Below, piece by piece: positions 47,302 to 56,426 of a DNA stretch of 64,000 bases. The notes beneath the pieces were generated by a model that worked only from the letters and a program-made list of their open reading frames with translations, was not told where the DNA came from and searched no databases. Each line of letters begins with the position of its first letter. The stretch's first letter is position 1. Source of the stretch: Rothia sp. HMSC078H08 (GTDB taxonomy: Bacteria; Actinomycetota; Actinomycetes; Actinomycetales; Micrococcaceae); contig NZ_KV795257.1 of assembly GCF_001808955.1 (NCBI RefSeq), forward strand, positions 1 to 64,000. The letters are read 5' to 3'. A program made the position numbers and the translations under genes.

Positions 47302-48431
47302 CGGATATCACGTCCTGAAATGTCGAGGAAGACATCCTCAAGAGTCTTCGGTTCCATGGTGAGGGAAATCGGCATGAGGTAACGCTCGGCGAGCGCTGAG
47401 GTGAATGCCGCCAGATGCTCGGGACGCAGTGCGCCGACCAGCTCATACGCGCCGGGTACGGAGGGTGCACCGTCACGAGCCGGGGTGTAGGGCACCTTCT
47501 CGATGAGCTCCACACCGGCACGCAGATGCGCGGGCAGCAGCTGCTCACGGGTGGGGGTGGGTGCATCCAGGGTGTACTGCAGGCGGTTCGTGCCGTCGCT
47601 GGCGATGAGCTCGGAGACGGTACCTTCTTGAACCGTGGTGCCGTTTTCAATGATGTAGACGTAGTCGGCGAGCTTCTGCGCGTCGTCAATCAGGTGCGTG
47701 GTGAGCACGATTGCGGTTCCGAGTTCACGCTGTTCACGAATAATGTCGAAGACAACGTTGCGGGATTGCGGATCCAGACCTGCGGAGGGCTCGTCGAGGA
47801 AGAGCACGTCCGGGCGGCCAATGAGGGCGGCGGCGAGAGAGACGCGCTGCTTCTGACCACCCGAGAGGCGGCGAATCGTGGTGCCGTTGAAAGCGTCAAT
47901 GCCCAGGCGTTCTGCGAGCTCTTCGACCGGGTACGGGTCGGTGTACATGGTCGAAATATGCTCGAGCAGCGGGATGGGGTGCATGGCGTTGGGCAGGCCG
48001 CCGTCCTGGAGCATAATGCCGACCTTGGCGCGTAGCTCCGGGTCCGCCTGCAGCGGGTTTTCTCCGAGCAGGCGCACGGTACCGCGGGTTGGCTTGAGCA
48101 GGCCCTGAGCGCAGGCGAGGGTCGTGGTTTTGCCAGCGCCATTAGCACCGAGCAGGACGACCACTTCACCGGGGAAGACGCGCAGGTTGACCTTGTTGAC
48201 GGCGCGGTAGAGCCCGCTGGCGGTGAGCCGTTCGGGGTATTTGGTGCGGAAGGCGCGTGAGGGCTTGAACTCTTTGATGAGGTCTTTAATGCTGAGCGCC
48301 GGTTCTTCGGCGATGATGCGTCGTCGTGCGGTGGGGGAGGCGCTGGGCTCCGTGTGGTGCTCAGCGTGTGCCGTTGACACGGCGGATGCACGCCCCGGGT
48401 GGTCCTGCTGGCCCGCGGTGGTGGTCTCCAT
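47298..48431 (-). CDS. ABC transporter ATP-binding protein
   Basis: A 377-residue ATPase partner of the following permease. Walker A GANGAGKTTT, the Q-loop region MLQDGG, signature LSGGQKQRVSL, Walker B VLFLDEPSAGLDP and the switch His in TTHLIDDA are all present. An N-terminal extension of about 35 residues and a long C-terminal regulatory tail (after residue 270) are seen. It is transcribed divergently from sufR, so the 177-bp intergenic region may carry operators acting on both. Confidence 0.92.
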   Translation of the reverse strand: METTTAGQQDHPGRASAVSTAHAEHHTEPSASPTARRRIIAEEPALSIKDLIKEFKPSRAFRTKYPERLTASGLYRAVNKVNLRVFPGEVVVLLGANGAGKTTTLACAQGLLKPTRGTVRLLGENPLQADPELRAKVGIMLQDGGLPNAMHPIPLLEHISTMYTDPYPVEELAERLGIDAFNGTTIRRLSGGQKQRVSLAAALIGRPDVLFLDEPSAGLDPQSRNVVFDIIREQRELGTAIVLTTHLIDDAQKLADYVYIIENGTTVQEGTVSELIASDGTNRLQYTLDAPTPTREQLLPAHLRAGVELIEKVPYTPARDGAPSVPGAYELVGALRPEHLAAFTSALAERYLMPISLTMEPKTLEDVFLDISGRDIR

Positions 48432-48549
48432 AGACAGTCACTTTCGATTTTTTCGATGATGAGCGTGTGTGTGCCCCCTTCATCTTATGCCCTAACTCAC
48501 GTCTAAGGCACGCTCGTTACGACCCAAAAGTTCGCTTTAAGGTAGAAAA

Positions 48550-48576
48550 GCTAGCAAGTAGGGGTACCTAACTAGC
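48550..48576. promoter_or_regulatory. Nested palindrome between the ABC operon and sufR
   Basis: GCTAG (48550-48554) and CTAGC (48572-48576) enclose TAGG-GGTA-CCTA (48559-48570). It is a candidate SufR operator; the position just upstream of sufR fits autoregulation. Confidence 0.4.
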
Positions 48577-48608
48577 CAAAGAAAAACTAATTAGGACATA
48601 CTTTATTT

Positions 48609-49457
48609 GTGTATTCCGTGAATAAGACCCCTCAGCGCGCCTCAATGAACGAGGCGCAGACCCGAAACGGCACCCGAACTGCCGCCTCGGGCTCTACTGG
48701 TGCTTCCAGTACAAAGTCCTCCGCGGCACGCACATCCAAGCGCAAAGCCGAGGCAGAAGAACGCACCAGGGACCGCGTCCTACGCGAAGTCCTTAACAAT
48801 GGCCCCGTATCTGCAGCAACCCTCGGTGAGCTCCTCAGCCTCACCCCCGCAGCGGTACGCCGCCACCTCGACGCCCTCGAATCCAACAACATGATCGAGG
48901 TCGCACCCATCAAAAAGCACGGCGCCGGAGCTGGACGACCCGCCCGCCGCTACGTGATCGCCCCCCAGGGCCACGAACGCCTCGGCAACGACTACCTAAT
49001 CATTGCCCGCAATGCCCTGCAAATGCTCCGCGACACGGTCGGCCAGGAAGCCCTCGAAGCTTTCGCCTCCGCCCGCGCCGCAGACATGGAAGCCCGCTAC
49101 CGCCCCGTCGTAGAAGCCGCCGGTGACGATGTGGCAGCCCGAGCGCAGGCGCTCGCAGAGGCAATGAGCAAGGACGGTTTCGTGGCGACCGCTCAGGTCA
49201 CCGCGCCTCCTGCAGGACGAACCGTTCCCGAGCATTTTCTGGCAAGTATTCAGCTCTGTCAGGGGCACTGCCCGGTACGTGACCTCGCTGGAGACTTCCA
49301 AGTGTTCTGTGAGCAGGAAACCGGGATTATTTCTGACCTGCTCGGCGTTGATGTCCGTAGGCTTTCAACCATGGCTTCGGGTGCTCACGTGTGTACCACG
49401 CACGTGCCCCTGAACCGTGTCACCGCCGAGGGTGAGAAGAACGCAGAAGAATCCTAG
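48609..49457 (+). CDS. sufR: SufR, Fe-S-sensing repressor of the suf operon
   Basis: A 282-residue regulator. After a Ser/Lys-rich tail, a winged helix-turn-helix spans about residues 65-95 (GPVSAATLGELLSLTPAAVR). The C-terminal half has four Cys in the pattern C-x3-C-x12-C-x27-C (LCQGHC, VFCEQE and HVCTTH), suited to bind a 4Fe-4S cluster. In cyanobacteria and mycobacteria SufR represses suf genes when its cluster is intact. The start is uncertain: GTG 48609 or GTG 48618. TACTTT (48599-48604) is so close that the transcript may be leaderless. Confidence 0.9.
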   Translation: MYSVNKTPQRASMNEAQTRNGTRTAASGSTGASSTKSSAARTSKRKAEAEERTRDRVLREVLNNGPVSAATLGELLSLTPAAVRRHLDALESNNMIEVAPIKKHGAGAGRPARRYVIAPQGHERLGNDYLIIARNALQMLRDTVGQEALEAFASARAADMEARYRPVVEAAGDDVAARAQALAEAMSKDGFVATAQVTAPPAGRTVPEHFLASIQLCQGHCPVRDLAGDFQVFCEQETGIISDLLGVDVRRLSTMASGAHVCTTHVPLNRVTAEGEKNAEES

Positions 49458-49677
49458 AGAAACCTATTCCTAGAGAAACCTTCCGCGTAACACTTACCGC
49501 AGTACCCCGCGGCGCACCCCGATGAACCCCTCAAGGATGCGACCCGCACGCTGGAACCCGCCCGCCCCACGCTGCGTTAAACGCCGTGGTCGAGCGCGGC
49601 ATCAGCCCCCTCAACTACCGCGCCTGCAACCGGCAGGTGGCGGCGAGAAATGTAATAACCATCGAAGAAAGGCCGTA

Positions 49678-51135
49678 ATGACTGAGAAAGTTGGGCAGAA
49701 CGCCAACGACACCGTCATTTCAGAGATCCTGGAGATGAACCCCGAACTCGAGGGCATTGGCAACTACGAGTACGGTTGGGCAGACTCCGACGAAGCAGGC
49801 CAGGTAGCAAAGCGCGGCCTGGACGAGAACGTCGTGCGCGACATCTCTGCGAAGAAGAACGAACCCCAGTGGATGCTGGATATGCGTCTGAAGGCGCTGA
49901 AGTTCTTCGAGCGTAAGCCCATGCCCACCTGGGGCGCGGATCTTTCCGAAATTGACTTCGACAACATCAAGTACTTCGTGCGCTCGACCGAGGGTCAGGC
50001 GGCTTCTTGGGAGGAACTGCCCGAGGACATCCGCACCACCTACGAGCGTCTGGGCATTCCCGAGGCGGAGCGTAACTCCCTCGTCGCGGGTGTGGCTGCA
50101 CAGTACGAGTCTGAGGTCGTGTACCACCAGATCCGTGAGGACCTGGAGCAGCAGGGCGTGATCTTTGTCGACACCGACACCGGTCTGCGCGAATACCCCG
50201 AACTGTTCAAGGAATACTTCGGCTCCATCATCCCGATTGGTGACAACAAGTTCTCCGCGCTGAACACCGCCGTATGGTCCGGTGGCTCCTTCGTGTACGT
50301 TCCCCCGGGAGTCCACGTGGAGATCCCGCTGCAGGCGTACTTCCGCATTAACACCGAGAACATGGGCCAGTTCGAACGCACCCTGATCATCGCGGACGAA
50401 GGCTCCTACGTTCACTACATTGAGGGCTGCACCGCCCCCATCTACAAGTCCGACTCCCTGCACTCCGCAGTGGTTGAGATTGTGCTGAAGAAGAACGCAC
50501 GCGTTCGCTACACCACCATCCAGAACTGGTCGAACAACGTCTACAACCTGGTGACCAAGCGTGCGGTTGCGCACGAGGGCGCCACCATGGAATGGGTGGA
50601 CGGCAACATCGGCTCCAAGGTCACCCAGAAGTACCCGGCTGTTTACATGGTCGGCGAGCACGCTAAGGGTGAGACCCTGTCCATCGCATTCGCGGGTGAG
50701 GGTCAGCACCAGGACACCGGCTCGAAGATGGTTCACATTGCACCGAACACCTCCTCGACCATTGTGTCCAAGTCCGTGGCACGTAACGGTGGCCGTAGCG
50801 CATACCGCGGCCTGGTTCAGGTTCGTGAGGGTGCTAAGCACTCCAAGTCCTCCGTGGTCTGTGACGCACTGCTGGTGGACACCATCTCCCGCTCCGACAC
50901 CTACCCCTACGTGGATGTGCGCGAGGACGATGTGACCATGGGTCACGAGGCGACCGTTTCCCGCGTCTCCGAGGACCAGCTGTTCTACCTGATGCAGCGC
51001 GGCCTGAGCGAAGAAGAAGCAATGGCGATGATTGTCCGCGGCTTCGTTGAGCCCATCGCACGTGAGCTGCCGATGGAGTACGCACTCGAACTGAACCGCC
51101 TGATCGAACTTCAGATGGAAGGATCTGTGGGCTAA
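49678..51135 (+). CDS. sufB: Fe-S cluster assembly scaffold subunit SufB
   Basis: A 485-residue beta-helix protein of the SufBC2D complex, where nascent Fe-S clusters form. Characteristic segments: [21 protein letters not shown], in pieces [13 protein letters not shown] with the scaffold Cys, and [22 protein letters not shown]. The C-terminus has [20 protein letters not shown] and AMIVRGF. ATG 49678 with GAAAGG upstream is chosen over the longer frame. It ends TAATG, overlapping sufD by 1 nt. It lies 220 bp after sufR. Confidence 0.97.
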   Translation: MTEKVGQNANDTVISEILEMNPELEGIGNYEYGWADSDEAGQVAKRGLDENVVRDISAKKNEPQWMLDMRLKALKFFERKPMPTWGADLSEIDFDNIKYFVRSTEGQAASWEELPEDIRTTYERLGIPEAERNSLVAGVAAQYESEVVYHQIREDLEQQGVIFVDTDTGLREYPELFKEYFGSIIPIGDNKFSALNTAVWSGGSFVYVPPGVHVEIPLQAYFRINTENMGQFERTLIIADEGSYVHYIEGCTAPIYKSDSLHSAVVEIVLKKNARVRYTTIQNWSNNVYNLVTKRAVAHEGATMEWVDGNIGSKVTQKYPAVYMVGEHAKGETLSIAFAGEGQHQDTGSKMVHIAPNTSSTIVSKSVARNGGRSAYRGLVQVREGAKHSKSSVVCDALLVDTISRSDTYPYVDVREDDVTMGHEATVSRVSEDQLFYLMQRGLSEEEAMAMIVRGFVEPIARELPMEYALELNRLIELQMEGSVG

Positions 51136-52409
51136 TGCCGACCAACGAAGAAACCCTGGGTTACCACTCCCCGATCATCCCCGGCATGGACCAGGAGGGC
51201 GAGAAGCTCGCCACCGAGTTCGCCCACGATGACACCCTGTACCGTGCCACCGAGGCACACCACCAGGGCTCCAACCCGAACAACGTCCAGAAGGTACTCG
51301 AAGCATCCCGTGCAGAGCGTAAGACCTCCTACAACGTGGAGGACTTCGCACCCCTGACCGGTCGTGAAGAGGACTGGCGCTTCACCCCGCTGAAGCGTCT
51401 GGGCGGCCTGCACCTGGAGAAGCTGACCGGCACCGCACCGGCACCGAAGGTGACCGCACCCGAGCAGGTTCAGGTTGAGACCGTCTCCCGCGAGGATGCA
51501 CGCATCGGCTCCGCAGGTATCCCCGAGGACCGTGTGGCAGCAAACGCATGGTCCAGCTTCACCGAAGCAACCGTGGTGACCATCCCCGCCGAAGCTGAAC
51601 TGGCTGAGCACGTGGAAATCGACATCACCGGCACCGGCAACGAGGCAGCCGCGCAGCACATCGTGATTGAGGCTAAGCCCTTCTCGAAGGCTGTCGTGGT
51701 TCTGCGCCACACCGGCTCCACCGTCCTGGCACAGAACGTTGAGTTCGTGGTGAACGACGAGGCTGAGCTGAACGTTGTTTCCGTGCAGCAGTGGGCTGAC
51801 GACGCAATCCACGCCTCCGCACACTACGCTAAGCTGGGCCGTAACGCACGCTTCAAGCACGTTGTGGTGTCCCTCGGTGGCGATCTGGTGCGCGTGACCC
51901 CCTCCACCAAGTTCACCGCTCCCGGCGCTGAGACTGAAATGTACGGCCTGTACTTCGTAGACGCAGGTCAGCACATTGAGTCCCGCCTGTTCGTGGACCA
52001 CTCCGTACCCAACTGCAAGTCCCGCGTGACCTACAAGGGTGCGCTGCAGGGTAAGGGTGCGCACTCCGTATGGGTTGGTGACGTTCTGATTGGTAAGGAT
52101 GCAGAAGGCACCGACACCTACGAGCTGAACCGTAACCTGCTGCTGGAAGTTGGCCCCCGCGCTGACTCCGTGCCGAACCTGGAGATTGAGACCGGCCTGA
52201 TTGAGGGCGCCGGCCACGCATCCACCACCGGCCAGCTCGATGAGCAGCACCTGTGGTACCTGCAGGCTCGCGGTATTCCGGAGGCTGAGGCACGCCGTCT
52301 GGTCGTGCGCGGCTTCCTGAATGAGATCATTCAGCAGATCCGTGTCCCCGAACTTGAAGAGCAGCTCACCGAGGCCCTTGAGGCAGAGCTCGCCCTCAGC
52401 AACAACTAA
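51135..52409 (+). CDS. sufD: Fe-S cluster assembly subunit SufD
   Basis: A 424-residue SufB paralog and partner in SufBC2D. Typical stretches are EDWRFTPLKRL near the N-terminus, SVQQWADDAIHASAHYAKLG and DHSVPNCKSRVTYKGALQGK, read as separate pieces, and the C-terminal LWYLQARGIPEAEARRLVVRG. The start codon shares a base with the sufB stop (TAATG), implying coupled translation and equal stoichiometry. Confidence 0.96.
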   Translation: MPTNEETLGYHSPIIPGMDQEGEKLATEFAHDDTLYRATEAHHQGSNPNNVQKVLEASRAERKTSYNVEDFAPLTGREEDWRFTPLKRLGGLHLEKLTGTAPAPKVTAPEQVQVETVSREDARIGSAGIPEDRVAANAWSSFTEATVVTIPAEAELAEHVEIDITGTGNEAAAQHIVIEAKPFSKAVVVLRHTGSTVLAQNVEFVVNDEAELNVVSVQQWADDAIHASAHYAKLGRNARFKHVVVSLGGDLVRVTPSTKFTAPGAETEMYGLYFVDAGQHIESRLFVDHSVPNCKSRVTYKGALQGKGAHSVWVGDVLIGKDAEGTDTYELNRNLLLEVGPRADSVPNLEIETGLIEGAGHASTTGQLDEQHLWYLQARGIPEAEARRLVVRGFLNEIIQQIRVPELEEQLTEALEAELALSNN

Positions 52410-52428
52410 GCTTTACCAGGAGAAATCA

Positions 52429-53187
52429 ATGTCTACTCTTGAAATCAAGGACCTTCACGTCTCGGTTATCCTCGACGACGAAACCACCAAGCCCATCCTG
52501 AAGGGCGTTAACCTGACCATCAACTCGGGCGAGATTCACGCAATCATGGGCCCGAACGGTTCCGGTAAGTCCACTCTGGCTTCCACCATTGCTGGCCACC
52601 CCAAGTACCAGGTTGATTCCGGTCAGATCCTGCTCGACGGTGAGGACATCACCGAGATGAGCGTGGACGAGCGTGCACGCGCAGGCCTGTTCCTGGCTAT
52701 GCAGTACCCGGTTGAGATTCCCGGTGTGACCATGTCCAACTTCCTGCGTTCTGCTAAGACCGCTGTGGACGGCAAGGCTCCCTCCCTGCGTACCTGGACC
52801 AAGGACGTTAAGGAAGCCATGAAGAACCTGGAGATTGACCCCGACTTCATCGCACGTAACGTGAACGAGGGCTTCTCCGGTGGTGAGAAGAAGCGCCACG
52901 AGATTCTTCAGCTGGAGCTGCTCAAGCCCAAGTTCGGCATCCTGGACGAGACCGACTCCGGTCTGGACGTTGACGCACTGAAGATTGTGTCTGAGGGCGT
53001 GAACCGTGCGCACGAGGCTAACGACATGGGCGTCATGCTGATTACCCACTACACCCGCATTCTGCGCTACATCAAGCCGCAGTTCGTGCACGTGTTCGTG
53101 GACGGCAAGATGGTTGACCAGGGCGGCCCCGAGCTGGCTGACCGCCTGGAAGAAGAGGGCTACGTTTCTTACGTGGGTAAGAAGTAA
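52429..53187 (+). CDS. sufC: Fe-S cluster assembly ATPase SufC
   Basis: A 252-residue ABC-type ATPase driving SufBC2D. Walker A GPNGSGKSTLA, signature FSGGEKKRHEIL, Walker B KFGILDETDSGLDVDALK and the switch His in LITHYTRIL are present. The Walker B with ET and SGLDVDAL is SufC-specific. ATG 52429 has AGGAG 6 nt upstream, 19 bp after sufD. An upstream in-frame extension overlapping sufD is rejected. Confidence 0.97.
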   Translation: MSTLEIKDLHVSVILDDETTKPILKGVNLTINSGEIHAIMGPNGSGKSTLASTIAGHPKYQVDSGQILLDGEDITEMSVDERARAGLFLAMQYPVEIPGVTMSNFLRSAKTAVDGKAPSLRTWTKDVKEAMKNLEIDPDFIARNVNEGFSGGEKKRHEILQLELLKPKFGILDETDSGLDVDALKIVSEGVNRAHEANDMGVMLITHYTRILRYIKPQFVHVFVDGKMVDQGGPELADRLEEEGYVSYVGKK

Positions 53188-53227
53188 GCTTCTTCTCCTT
53201 ATCGGATTCTGATAGAAAGATAGAACT

Positions 53228-53557
53228 ATGACTGAGACTGTGCAGGTTCGTGTTCCTCAGGAAGAAATTGAGGAAGCCCTCAAGGAGGTCATTGACCCGG
53301 AGCTCGGCGTCAATATTGTTGACCTTGGTCTGCTCTACGGTCTGCGCTGGGATGAGGATGGAACCCTCATTCTGGACCTGACTCTGACCACCGCGGCGTG
53401 CCCGCTGCAGGAGGTTATTGAGGAGCAGGTTCAGAGCAACCTGGAGAACCTGGTTGATTCTTGGCGTGTGAACTGGGTTTGGATGCCGCCGTGGGGCCCG
53501 GAGCGTATTACTGAGGACGGCCGCGATATGATGCGCGCGCTGGGCTTCAACATCTAA
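53228..53557 (+). CDS. sufT: SufT / MIP18-type Fe-S maturation protein (DUF59)
   Basis: A 109-residue DUF59 protein, helping Fe-S cluster maturation or transfer. The diagnostic VIDPELGVNIVDLGLLYGL and LTTAACPLQ (Cys) motifs are present; the C-terminus MPPWGPERITEDGRDMMRALGF is typical. It closes the suf operon 40 bp after sufC, before a strong terminator. No cysteine desulfurase (sufS) or sufU is found between sufC and this gene, unlike the common actinobacterial order. Confidence 0.93.
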   Translation: MTETVQVRVPQEEIEEALKEVIDPELGVNIVDLGLLYGLRWDEDGTLILDLTLTTAACPLQEVIEEQVQSNLENLVDSWRVNWVWMPPWGPERITEDGRDMMRALGFNI

Positions 53558-53578
53558 GCTCCTGACTCGCAGATAAGG

Positions 53579-53630
53579 TACCCGCCCGGTGCGGAAGGTG
53601 TATGCCTTCGGCACCGGGCGGGTATTTTTG
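53579..53630 (+). terminator. Terminator of the suf operon
   Basis: TACCCGCCCGGTGC (53579-53592) pairs with GCACCGGGCGGGTA (53611-53624), with an inner GAAGG/CCTTC stem and five T residues. Confidence 0.9.
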
Positions 53631-53790
53631 TGCGATATCAGATATGTGAGCAGTGGATGCTTGTTCTGAGCAACGCCAATTTTTGCCACTTTGACAATGG
53701 GGGGTCAAGTATATTTCCTTGTGAATCATACACTCACATCATATTTAGGCTCCTTATGCAATGGCTGCTTGAGGATGCCGAAAGGAAATC

Positions 53791-54369
53791 ATGGCACAAA
53801 AGATTATTGCCGCTGACGGTTCTGTCTACGTTAAGAAGAAGCCTTTCTACCTCCGTTGGTGGTTTATCACTCTCGTTATTCTTGTTCTTCTTGGCGGTTG
53901 CGCTTCGATGATGGGCGGCGGCTCCAGCAAGTCTACGAGTGCGAGCGCTTCTTCATCTTCTGCAGCTGCTGATTCTTCTGCTGCTACTACTGAGGCTTCT
54001 CAGAAAACTGGTACTGAATCCTCTCCCGTAGCTGGGGCGGAATCCAACGCAAAGCAGAATGATAACAGCGTTCCCACTGAATATAAGTCTGCTTTGAAGA
54101 AGGCGGAGTCTTATTCTCGCACCATGCACATGTCCAAGCAGCGTATCTACGACCAGCTCACCAGTGAATTCGAAAAGTTCACTCCTGAAGCTGCTCAGTA
54201 TGCTGTGGACAATATGAAGGCTGACTGGAACGCAAATGCCCTGGAGAGCGCAAAGAGCTACCAGAAGACGATGAACATGTCTCCTGAAGCAATCCGTTCT
54301 CAGCTGACTTCTTCCGTTGAAGGTTTCACCGAGGAAGAAGCTGATTACGCAGTCTCTCACCTGAGCTAA
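53791..54369 (+). CDS. Ltp-family lipoprotein (host cell surface-exposed lipoprotein)
   Basis: A 192-residue protein. A basic N-terminus, a hydrophobic span and a lipobox-like LLGGC (Cys near residue 37) predict a lipoprotein. A Ser/Ala/Thr linker (about 45-95) follows, then two tandem repeats of the Ltp type (ALKKAESYSRTMHMSKQRI and ALESAKSYQKTMNMSPEAI, each followed by a QLTS segment and an AxYAVxxx end). The best known member, Ltp of phage TP-J34, blocks phage DNA entry; bacterial chromosomal versions are mostly uncharacterised. GAAAGGAAA precedes the ATG. Confidence 0.82.
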   Translation: MAQKIIAADGSVYVKKKPFYLRWWFITLVILVLLGGCASMMGGGSSKSTSASASSSSAAADSSAATTEASQKTGTESSPVAGAESNAKQNDNSVPTEYKSALKKAESYSRTMHMSKQRIYDQLTSEFEKFTPEAAQYAVDNMKADWNANALESAKSYQKTMNMSPEAIRSQLTSSVEGFTEEEADYAVSHLS

Positions 54370-54386
54370 TTCAATAGATGATTCAT

Positions 54387-54436
54387 AGAAGCCGCCCGGC
54401 ATGGAACACAATCCATACCGGGCGGCTTCTATTTTC
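54387..54436. terminator. Bidirectional terminator
   Basis: AGAAGCCGCCCGG (54387-54399) pairs with CCGGGCGGCTTCT (54418-54430), followed by ATTTT, between convergent genes. Confidence 0.8.
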
Positions 54437-54450
54437 GGTTAGCGCTGAAC

Positions 54451-54951
54451 CTAGTCGTTCAGGTGTAGCAGCTTCAGCGAGTGCTCATACTTGATCATGA
54501 GGCAGGTACGAGTCGGTTCCTCCAGAAGTGCCAAACGCTGCGGGTCAGTATTATCCGCAATATCGGCAAGCTTCACCAGACGAGCCAAATCATTCACACG
54601 CACCCGGCTCAGATACGACTCACGCGACTCACCCGGGCGGCGGGTCAAGGCCTCAATCGCATCCACAATACGCGCCGAGAAGTGACGAGCCAGATATGCG
54701 AGGGAAACGCCGGTATCCTCCACCGTGTCATGCAGCAACGCCACGATCTGCGCTTCAGCCTTCAGCTCCTCCAAAGAAATATCAGGGTGAGTCGCGGCAG
54801 CCAACTCACACGCAAGCTTACGTACCCCAAGAGCCACACGGCGAGGGTGGGAGATGTAGGGCCAGCCGTTACGGTCAGTCTGCCCCTCATGCGCCTTATC
54901 AGCGATGCTGTCTGCCAGGCGAACCATCTCTTTGTAGTAGTTATTCGACAT
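54451..54951 (-). CDS. Small RelA/SpoT-type HD hydrolase (MESH1-like)
   Basis: A 166-residue HD-domain protein. ISHPRRVA (first His), ALLHDTVEDTGVS (HD with the ED motif of RSH hydrolases) and VKLADIADN (Asp) form the metal and substrate site of (p)ppGpp hydrolases. Synthetase, TGS and ACT domains are absent, so it is a stand-alone hydrolase-size protein. The activity on ppGpp or a related nucleotide is inferred. It is monocistronic and convergent with the Ltp gene. Confidence 0.82.
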   Translation of the reverse strand: MSNNYYKEMVRLADSIADKAHEGQTDRNGWPYISHPRRVALGVRKLACELAAATHPDISLEELKAEAQIVALLHDTVEDTGVSLAYLARHFSARIVDAIEALTRRPGESRESYLSRVRVNDLARLVKLADIADNTDPQRLALLEEPTRTCLMIKYEHSLKLLHLND

Positions 54952-55492
54952 GAGAACCTCCGTTGGTTTGAACTCCTGCGAGTTGATGGTCTCAGCGACG
55001 TTTTCCGCACCAACGCGGCACGGGTGGTAGCTGGTACCAACACTCTACGCCAGCTGTGGGGCTGCGGTGGCGGAACTCGCCCGAAACACCCTTAATACGT
55101 CAAATATGACGCGCCGAAGAAGAAAATAGGGTGCTTTATGTCTGCAAATCATAAACTTGGTGCCTGTTCTACCAGAGTTCTGCAGCGGATACCGACCCGC
55201 AGGAGGCGCCCCGCACCACCGCGAAAGTGTCTGCCGTACCCTTTGGCGCCGCCCGGTGTAACTCGCCCAAAATCTCATATGGTGGCAAAAAAATTTCTAA
55301 CTTTTTCTGGCGAAAACAGGTGCTCAAACCGCCCAACACAAAGGCAGTTTAAGCGTGTTTAGCACACACCAATACACACTCATCAAACGAAAAAAATGCT
55401 CGCCCTCCGCGGCCTGATAAAACATCCAAAAACCCGTATTTTTGTGCGAAAATACGCGATAAACTGGGGGCAACCAAACATCGGAGAACACC
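54952..55492. other. Gene-free stretch before the DUF4253 gene
   Basis: No credible gene. The right half is AT-rich and contains a perfect palindrome at 55435-55456 and a TAAACT -10-like box near 55460. Confidence 0.4.
55435..55456. promoter_or_regulatory. Palindrome overlapping the promoter of the DUF4253 gene
   Basis: Perfect arms CGTATTTT and AAAATACG with a 6-nt spacer, 36 nt upstream of the start codon. Likely operator; factor unknown. Confidence 0.4.
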
Positions 55493-56347
55493 ATGGCAGA
55501 GCTCTACGAGCGCTTCGTCGCTTTGTATCCCTACCCACACGAGCGAATCCGCCACGGCGCCCCACGAGCCGAACTTAACCGGCGATACCTCGAACACCTC
55601 TACGAGGGCAAGAACCGGGGAACAACCCCCATCGTGGTTGCCCTCGACCCGACCCTGCTCGGGACCATTGAGAATAACGTCTCCCTACGTACCTCAACCC
55701 CAGTACAGGACATCACCGCCGACACCGTCAAGCGGTACGCACACGAGCTCATCACCGACCAGCATCGTTACCTGGATCAAGTCGGTGTAGAAGTCGCCGC
55801 GCACGAGGCGTTCCGGCACCTGAACGAGAGCACCTACCTGCAGACCTACCGCCGCCTCATGGAGAACGGCGAACTCGGCGAAGACGATATTGGCACGCCC
55901 CTGAAAGCGGAGTACCCCTTCGAACTGACCGCCGGCATCATCAATGAGAAGGTTAAGGCCACCGACATTGACAGCGCCGCGGAACTGCTCATCATGGACC
56001 TGCCGCTGCGGGACGCATCCGGGGTGTTCGCCTACCTGCCCTTTGGCGGGTGGGATTCCAGTCCCAGCCCCGAGGCGATGCTGTCCATTGCCCGCTACTG
56101 GTTTGAACGCGACGACGCCTACCCGGCTGTTATCGCCTCAGACTTTATCGAGTTCTACACGCCGGTGCCGGTCACAACCCGCCGCGACGCCGAAATCCTG
56201 GCGGTCGAGCACACGATGGTTTCCTCGGCGATGCCGGTGCGTGTCTACCGCGGCTTCGACAAGCTCGTGGAGGCGCTCTACGGTCAGCACGACTGGTACC
56301 TGTGGTGGGAGCAGCTCCCGGCGGTGCTCCTCATTGAAACGCCCTAA
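55493..56347 (+). CDS. DUF4253 domain protein
   Basis: A 284-residue soluble protein. The C-terminal about 100 residues (ARYWFERDDAYPAVIASDFI, VPVTTRRDAEILAVEH and YGQHDWYLWWEQLP) match the DUF4253 pattern. The N-terminal part, including VALDPTLLGTIENNV, matches no domain I recognise. DUF4253 function is not established; some members accompany toxin systems, but nothing here proves that. It is a single gene with GGAGA upstream. Confidence 0.65.
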   Translation: MAELYERFVALYPYPHERIRHGAPRAELNRRYLEHLYEGKNRGTTPIVVALDPTLLGTIENNVSLRTSTPVQDITADTVKRYAHELITDQHRYLDQVGVEVAAHEAFRHLNESTYLQTYRRLMENGELGEDDIGTPLKAEYPFELTAGIINEKVKATDIDSAAELLIMDLPLRDASGVFAYLPFGGWDSSPSPEAMLSIARYWFERDDAYPAVIASDFIEFYTPVPVTTRRDAEILAVEHTMVSSAMPVRVYRGFDKLVEALYGQHDWYLWWEQLPAVLLIETP

Positions 56348-56375
56348 ACCAGCCTAGCTAGGCGAGTTAAAACGA

Positions 56376-56412
56376 AGGGGCGGGATGAACCTACACGGTT
56401 CACTCCGCCCCT
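56376..56412. terminator. Bidirectional terminator
   Basis: AGGGGCGG (56376-56383) pairs with CCGCCCCT (56405-56412), with a further imperfect inner stem, between convergent genes. Confidence 0.7.
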
Positions 56413-56426
56413 CTCGCGTATCTGCG

